Positions 7,407 to 11,540 of a stretch of 11,540 bases of DNA are shown in pieces. Origin of the DNA: Planctomycetia bacterium. Lineage in GTDB: Bacteria; Planctomycetota; UBA11346. The position numbers were made by a program, and so were the translations under genes. The stretch's first letter is position 1. Each line of letters begins with the position of its first letter. Below the pieces are notes generated by a model. It did not search any database. It worked only from the letters and a program-made list of their open reading frames with translations, and was not told where the DNA came from. Location: NCBI GenBank assembly GCA_005801395.1, contig SYDV01000131.1, forward strand, positions 1-11,540. Direction: 5' to 3'.

Positions 7407-10247
7407 TTAATCCAAGTAACGATAATCGGGTGAGGCGAATAAAGCTTGAATGAGCATCGCCCAGCGTTCCGGCATCGGCACAGTGCTGGTGGTTATATGA
7501 TGTAAGGCGATGTTTAATTCATTGGTGGTTGGATGCCGACCAATGATTCGACGATATAAATCATTTATTCGAGCAGCGTCATTATCGAATGTTTTACTGA
7601 GCTGGAGCGTGGCTGTCGTGCGGGCGCGTTCAATTACGAACGGATTATTCAATAGGTATAAAGCTTGAGGCGCGACCGTGCTAACGGAGCGAGCGCCGTT
7701 TACAGTATTAGAATCAGGCATGTCAAAGGCGGTAAATGCATCAGGTAACGCATTACGAAACAAGGGTACGTAGACACTACGTTCAAAGCGATGGTGAACA
7801 TATCCGTAATCAGCTTTCAATGACGTTGGCCACGTCACTCCACCCGTGAAATGAGTTAATTCTCCACTGATACTCAACATCGCATCGCGTAACACTTCCG
7901 CCTCGACAGCGCGGCGGGAAAATCGACTCAGGAAACGGTTGTCAGGATCGCTGGCATACGGTGGTGGTACAGATTGTTGCTGAAAAGTCTGGGATAAAAC
8001 CATGTTGCGAATGGCGGTTTTCATGGACCAGCCATTCGCGATAAAATGTTGAGCTAAATAATCGAGTAAGGCAGGGTTTGACGGTGGCTCTCCGGTGGTG
8101 CCAAAATTATCCGTCGTACGAACTAATCCCTGTCCGAAAACCCACGACCACAGGCGATTGACCATGACTCGGGCCGTTAATGGATGGTCCGTTGCCGTCA
8201 TCCACTCGGCTAATTGTTGACGACCGCTTTGGTCTTTTGCCAGGTAAGGTGTCGATTTGAGGTTGACGATACGTAAAAAACCACGCGGTACGATTGCGCC
8301 GGTGGTGTGTACGCTGCCGCGAATGTGAATGGGAATGTCTTTGTAGGTGCCGGATTCTTCTAGGCTTAAAGCCAGTGGTTTGCCTGGCGTATTGGCGATA
8401 ATGTCTTTGAGTTCCTGTTCCAAAGTGGCAACCAATTCACGTTGCTCATCTAGGATTTTTTGTTGTCCGGCATCCGCTAAGATAATTTTTTCTTTCTGAT
8501 TGCCGATATCGAGCGGCAACCATTGTACGGCATCAACAATGACATGGCCATCAGTGTTATCATTGCTGATCATCACGTAGCCTTGGCTGCCGCGTTCGAA
8601 GCGGAAGGTGCCGAGTGAGACAAAATGGCCGTCAGGATTAGGGGTTATTCGTTGATCAACGAAAATAGTGTCTTCACCGTCAGCATGTAAAATGGTGACA
8701 GGTACATTTGATGAACGATTGATGTTGGCGGCGTAGGCAAGTCGTACCTCATAGGTACCAGGTTTAGGGAATTTAGGCGTAAACGTTAATGTTTTACTGC
8801 CTTTATCCATGTTTTCATCGTGCAAATAACCATCGCCGATATAACGCTTAGAATGTTGTGATGGTTTCCAACTACCGATGGCTTTGGCGTCATTGCTATC
8901 AATGACGATCCCTGGGAGATCACTGACAGCGACGATGGCCGGTCGTTCAAAAGACACACCTTTGGCATCATCTCGTAAACTAGCGACTAATTTTTTCGCT
9001 TGATTGACCCGGGCAAGTAAATCGGCGCGCCGTTTTGCATGTCCGTCGATGACGTGTTTTTGTGCTTCCTCAAGTGGTAAAGGTCGTTCTATCCAATTTG
9101 AGACGTTGGCATGATTCAGAGCTTTGGTACCGCGAAAAATACCAGCCAATGCGTAATAATCGGCGGTTGGAATGGGGTCAAACTTATGGTCGTGGCATCG
9201 CGCACAACTAACGGTTTGCCCAAGAAAGGCTTTGCTAAGTGTGTCGATTTGCTCATCAATAAAATCCATTTCTAATTGTTTTTTATCCTGCTCTTCAAGG
9301 TTGGTATTACCCATGACCAAAAAGGCAGTCGCAACTAATCGCTGTTGCCGTTCGATTATGGTGCCGCCAGGTATTAAATCACCGGCAATTTGGTGTGTGA
9401 CAAAATGGTTGTAGGGCAGATCGCGATCAAACGCGTCAATAACCCAATCACGATAGCGCCAGGCTTCTTTGTAAATTAATCCACGCAGCGTTACCGATTC
9501 AGCGTAACGCGCGACATCTAACCAATGGCGGGAAAAACGTTCGGCAAAGGCACGTGATTGTAATAAGCTATCGACTTGTTTTTCATAGGCATCTGGCTGC
9601 GCGTCTTGTTCAAAGACGGTTAATTGTTCTGGGGTCGGTGGAAGTCCAGTTAATGTCAGGTATAAGCGCCGCAATAGTACCGTACGTGAGGCAGCCGGTG
9701 TCGGAGAAAGTTTTTCTTCATGGGCTAGTTGACGAATAAACGCATGTATGGGTATCTCATATTTACCGGTGCTTTGTGGAATAGCTGGTGAAGATAGCGG
9801 ACGATAGGCCCAATGTTTACGCGCAGTTTCCCAATTAATCTCTTTAGAGACCGCTTGGTTGTTGGTGGTGGTACGTGGATCGGCTGCGCCAGTTCGAATC
9901 CAGGTTTCCAAAGCGGCGATGGCTTTGTCTGGCATGCGATTTTTAGGCGGCATCGCCAAGTCGTCATCGTGATAACGAATCGCCTTGACGAGGCGGCTGC
10001 CCTCGACATCGCCAGGCACTAAAGCCGGACCACTATCACCCCCGATTTCCCAACCTGCCTTCGAATCTAATCGCAGTCCGCCTTTGTGCTTCTTTTCCCC
10101 ATGACATTCGTAGCAGTATTTATCTAGTGCTGGCCGCACATTTTGCTCAAAAAACGCGATTTTTTCCGCCGTGTCCGCACCACTAATCAGGAGGGCAGAA
10201 ATCAGCCAAATCAGCGTGATTGAGCACGGACGAAGGAGGAAAACCAT
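7407..10247 (-). CDS. PSCyt1/DUF1549/DUF1553 cytochrome-like protein with Golvesin-like insert
   Basis: A 946-residue secreted protein. Signal segment: residues ~5-24. PSCyt1 (planctomycete c-type cytochrome) domain: ~30-125, with a haem-binding CYECH at 45-49 and a candidate axial Met in LAMPP (98-102). DUF1549 (PSCyt2): ~165-375, including a second CxxCH in CARCHDHKFDPIP (348-360). A beta-rich segment at ~445-580 (WKPSQHSKRYIGDGY, PKPGTYEVRLAY, GHVIVDAVQWLPL) resembles the Golvesin/xanthan-lyase carbohydrate-binding-like domain. A short helical stretch at ~595-618 follows. DUF1553 (PSD1): ~670-925 (LTARVMVNRLWSWVFGQGLV; FSRRAVEAEVLRDAML; TVAPQALYLLNNPFV). Length and domain order match the family. 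It is probably exported, with haem attached outside the cytoplasm. It is followed three bases later by DUF1501. The precise reaction is unknown; periplasmic electron transfer tied to glycan or glycoside breakdown is an inference. Confidence 0.95.
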   Translation of the reverse strand: MVFLLRPCSITLIWLISALLISGADTAEKIAFFEQNVRPALDKYCYECHGEKKHKGGLRLDSKAGWEIGGDSGPALVPGDVEGSRLVKAIRYHDDDLAMPPKNRMPDKAIAALETWIRTGAADPRTTTNNQAVSKEINWETARKHWAYRPLSSPAIPQSTGKYEIPIHAFIRQLAHEEKLSPTPAASRTVLLRRLYLTLTGLPPTPEQLTVFEQDAQPDAYEKQVDSLLQSRAFAERFSRHWLDVARYAESVTLRGLIYKEAWRYRDWVIDAFDRDLPYNHFVTHQIAGDLIPGGTIIERQQRLVATAFLVMGNTNLEEQDKKQLEMDFIDEQIDTLSKAFLGQTVSCARCHDHKFDPIPTADYYALAGIFRGTKALNHANVSNWIERPLPLEEAQKHVIDGHAKRRADLLARVNQAKKLVASLRDDAKGVSFERPAIVAVSDLPGIVIDSNDAKAIGSWKPSQHSKRYIGDGYLHDENMDKGSKTLTFTPKFPKPGTYEVRLAYAANINRSSNVPVTILHADGEDTIFVDQRITPNPDGHFVSLGTFRFERGSQGYVMISNDNTDGHVIVDAVQWLPLDIGNQKEKIILADAGQQKILDEQRELVATLEQELKDIIANTPGKPLALSLEESGTYKDIPIHIRGSVHTTGAIVPRGFLRIVNLKSTPYLAKDQSGRQQLAEWMTATDHPLTARVMVNRLWSWVFGQGLVRTTDNFGTTGEPPSNPALLDYLAQHFIANGWSMKTAIRNMVLSQTFQQQSVPPPYASDPDNRFLSRFSRRAVEAEVLRDAMLSISGELTHFTGGVTWPTSLKADYGYVHHRFERSVYVPLFRNALPDAFTAFDMPDSNTVNGARSVSTVAPQALYLLNNPFVIERARTTATLQLSKTFDNDAARINDLYRRIIGRHPTTNELNIALHHITTSTVPMPERWAMLIQALFASPDYRYLD

Positions 10248-10262
10248 GTCGTCAGTATACCA
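10248..10262 (-). promoter_or_regulatory. Possible extended -10 element giving a leaderless DUF1553 mRNA
   Basis: On the minus strand TGGTATACT (10262-10254) is an extended -10 type sequence (TGn plus TATACT, one mismatch to TATAAT). It ends six bases before the ATG, with GACGAC and no Shine-Dalgarno sequence between them. A start point at the usual distance would fall on or next to the A of the ATG. There is no TTGACA-like -35 at normal spacing, which is tolerated by extended -10 promoters or by activator-dependent promoters. Confidence 0.35.
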
Positions 10263-10325
10263 CCATAACGACGGCCGACGTGGTTCCCGTGGCTGAAAAG
10301 ATGGGCGATTGTGCTATCCCTTGCT

Positions 10326-10374
10326 GGTACGGCACGGGGCACGTTTCCGGTGCGTGATAAAAGCCTCCCGTACC
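10326..10374. promoter_or_regulatory. Nested inverted repeats upstream of DUF1553 gene
   Basis: GGTACGG (10326-10332) and CCGTACC (10368-10374) are exact 7-bp inverted arms. Between them GCAC (10339-10342) pairs with GTGC (10350-10353), extended by CAC (10333-10335) with GTG (10354-10356). There is no T-tract on the minus-strand side, so it is not an intrinsic terminator. It may be an operator or a fold in the transcript between the AraC regulator and the structural genes. Confidence 0.3.
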
Positions 10375-10382
10375 TCCTGCAA

Positions 10383-11222
10383 TCAATGACCAGCTAGGCG
10401 GTATTGCCGGGGAGTTACTTTGAAGTGGGAGCGGAATTGCCGATGAAAGGTTGAGACATCTCCGAAACCACTGTTGAGAGCGATATCAGAAATTGCCATG
10501 GCGCTATGAGTCAGCAGCGAGGCCGCGCGTTCGAGGCGAAATTGTTTGACCAAGGTTAAATAAGAAAAACCAAATTCTTCACGCACGGCGTGGCTGGTGC
10601 GGTGTGGGCTGAGCGACAATTGCTTAGCCAGACCAGTTAATGATGCGCTTTGATGCGCCTGTTGCGTGACGTAATGTAAAATTTGCGTGCGTCGATCCAT
10701 GGCGGAAGCAGTAGGATCAATGCCGACACTTTGTAACCAATTTTCCAACCGAGTACCGAGTTGGCGTAATAATTCCAGCAAGCGATAAGTCGTATCGGCT
10801 GTGCAAGTTGGTAACCTCGGCATTGGTAAATCCGGTGCTTGAGTACGCGATCGTTGCAGTGGAAAATCAGGATCGTCAAGTTGCAGTGGGCCAGCATATA
10901 AAATGGCCACGACTTTTTCACGTAAGCGAATGGGGACAATTAATTCAACCAAACCGGCATGGCAGCGTTGAATTAAACCATTCGGATGTAGTGGCGCAGC
11001 GGCATGCAGGCCGACAGCATCGAATTCTAAACAGGCGCGGTTATTATCACGGGCCTTTGCCACAAGGCAGATTGGATGGCGATGAGCGGCGCGATTAGTA
11101 GAGAGTCGGCGTTGAATGCGCCCGGAAAAATCATGTACGGTAATAAGCAGGCCATGCGTTTGCTCGAACGCTGTAATAGCGACTTCGGGCACTGATAAAT
11201 GGTCGTGAGCGATGGTGGTCAT
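10383..11222 (-). CDS. AraC-family regulator with PocR sensory domain (copy 2)
   Basis: A 279-residue transcription factor. PocR ligand-binding domain: residues ~9-112, with QRCHAGLVELIVPIRL (85-100) and cysteines 52, 64 and 87 at exactly the spacing seen in copy 1. AraC DNA-binding domain: ~177-276, with LTGLAKQLSLSPHRTSHAVR (195-214), GFGDVSTFHRQFRSHF (252-267) and TPRQYR. The frame stays open to 11390, but the ATG at 11222 is chosen. From there the protein aligns end to end with copy 1, and the extra 56 residues would have no domain and would overlap the start of the divergent gene at 11322. It is the first gene of the minus-strand set, divergent from the LarA-like gene and 135 bp before the DUF1553 gene. 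It could therefore control both sides (inference). Alternative short N-terminal choices are limited. Confidence 0.92.
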   Translation of the reverse strand: MTTIAHDHLSVPEVAITAFEQTHGLLITVHDFSGRIQRRLSTNRAAHRHPICLVAKARDNNRACLEFDAVGLHAAAPLHPNGLIQRCHAGLVELIVPIRLREKVVAILYAGPLQLDDPDFPLQRSRTQAPDLPMPRLPTCTADTTYRLLELLRQLGTRLENWLQSVGIDPTASAMDRRTQILHYVTQQAHQSASLTGLAKQLSLSPHRTSHAVREEFGFSYLTLVKQFRLERAASLLTHSAMAISDIALNSGFGDVSTFHRQFRSHFKVTPRQYRLAGH

Positions 11223-11245
11223 AATGCGTGTTGTGATTGATACGA

Positions 11246-11306
11246 CGAACTTAGGCTTTCGCTGTAATATAATCCCAGACTTTAGCCCCTGTTGCGATAA
11301 AGTTCG
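11246..11306. promoter_or_regulatory. Spaced inverted repeat in divergent promoter region
   Basis: CGAACTT (11246-11252) and AAGTTCG (11300-11306) are exact 7-bp inverted arms 47 bp apart. They lie in the 99-bp space between the AraC regulator and the LarA-like gene. They frame the TATAAT at 11268-11273. The arrangement could be an operator pair for the adjacent regulator, but AraC proteins more often bind direct repeats and a 7-bp match may be chance. Confidence 0.3.
11268..11273 (+). promoter_or_regulatory. TATAAT, possible -10 of the LarA-like gene
   Basis: This is a perfect -10 hexamer on the plus strand, 48 bp before the ATG at 11322. The bases at -35 spacing (around 11245-11250, ACGAAC) do not resemble TTGACA, which would fit an activator-dependent promoter. 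A chance A+T-rich match cannot be excluded. Confidence 0.35.
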
Positions 11307-11321
11307 CCGCTCTACAACGGT

Positions 11322-11540
11322 ATGATGTCTGACTATCATCCAGGACTCGCCCAGGTTCGCGTGCCGACCATGCTGCGCGTGCGACAACATTTTCCCACAC
11401 CACAGGTCGAGGATGTGCCCAGTGCTGTGCGTGCGAATTTATCGCGACCTGCGATTCGCGCGACAGTGCGTCCAGGAATGAAAATTGCGGTTGCCGTTGG
11501 TAGCCGCGGCATCACGGGAATAGCGACGTTGGTGAAAACG
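11322..11540 (+). CDS. LarA-like nickel-pincer-cofactor isomerase family protein, N-terminal part
   Basis: The gene runs off the window; 73 residues are visible (MMSDYHPG...), with a second possible ATG at 11325. An in-frame TAA at 11298-11300 bounds the start. The visible part reads LRVRQHFPTPQVEDVPSAV, then RPGMKIAVAVGSRGITGIA. The 'PGxxIAVxxGSRGI' block after an N-terminal 'VRQxFPxPxVEDV' segment is what I know from the LarA-related DUF2088 proteins now called nickel-pincer-cofactor-dependent isomerases. Those racemise or epimerise 2-hydroxy acids or sugar acids with a nickel-pincer nucleotide cofactor. The catalytic residues lie outside the window, so activity is not shown here. The gene is divergent from the PocR-AraC regulator, a common layout for a regulator and its target. 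No strong Shine-Dalgarno sequence is visible. Confidence 0.75.
   Translation, partial: MMSDYHPGLAQVRVPTMLRVRQHFPTPQVEDVPSAVRANLSRPAIRATVRPGMKIAVAVGSRGITGIATLVKT

Noticed and set aside
11223..11390. 56-residue N-terminal extension of the copy 2 AraC regulator
   Set aside because: The frame is open, but the extension has no counterpart in copy 1, carries no domain, and overlaps the start of the divergent LarA-like gene. The ATG at 11222 aligns with copy 1.

Overview
The window fits a bacterium of the PVC superphylum (Planctomycetota, Verrucomicrobiota, Lentisphaerota). The strongest sign is a tightly packed pair encoding a PSCyt1/DUF1549/DUF1553 protein and a twin-arginine DUF1501 protein, which is a hallmark of that group. 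PocR-domain AraC regulators, a ThuA-like secreted protein, a secreted FAD-dependent oxidoreductase and a DUF4159 protein also fit. The sequence does not allow the phylum to be fixed. Base composition looks close to balanced and gene density is high. I saw no tRNA, rRNA, CRISPR array, integrase or transposase.

Layout. (1) Positions 2-1952, plus strand: the 3' part of a glutamine- and alanine-rich helical protein with a Cys/Gly-rich middle (start lies outside the window), then a secreted DUF4159 protein. These look like the tail of a MoxR/DUF58/VWA (Bat-like) gene neighbourhood. (2) Positions 1953-2415: a non-coding stretch between convergent genes. It holds four degenerate copies of an 18-nt motif, a perfect 27-bp inverted repeat with a 65-nt loop, and an intrinsic terminator serving the minus-strand genes. 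(3) Positions 2416-11222, minus strand: six genes in one direction. In transcription order they are a PocR-AraC regulator, PSCyt1/DUF1549/DUF1553, DUF1501, ThuA-like, a second PocR-AraC regulator and the FAD-dependent oxidoreductase. Gaps are 3 to 135 bp. (4) Positions 11223-11321: a short divergent promoter region. (5) From 11322, plus strand: the N-terminal 73 residues of a LarA-like, nickel-pincer-cofactor isomerase family protein that runs off the window.

How the genes may work together (inference). Four of the six minus-strand proteins carry export signals: Tat for DUF1501 and apparent Sec signals for the other three. Two carry haem-binding or flavin-binding motifs. The regulators are close paralogues of a type that usually senses a small metabolite. 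This reads as an inducible, exported redox and catabolic module, probably for a carbohydrate or polyol-like substrate. The divergent LarA-like gene may add epimerisation of a hydroxy acid. No substrate can be named from the sequence.
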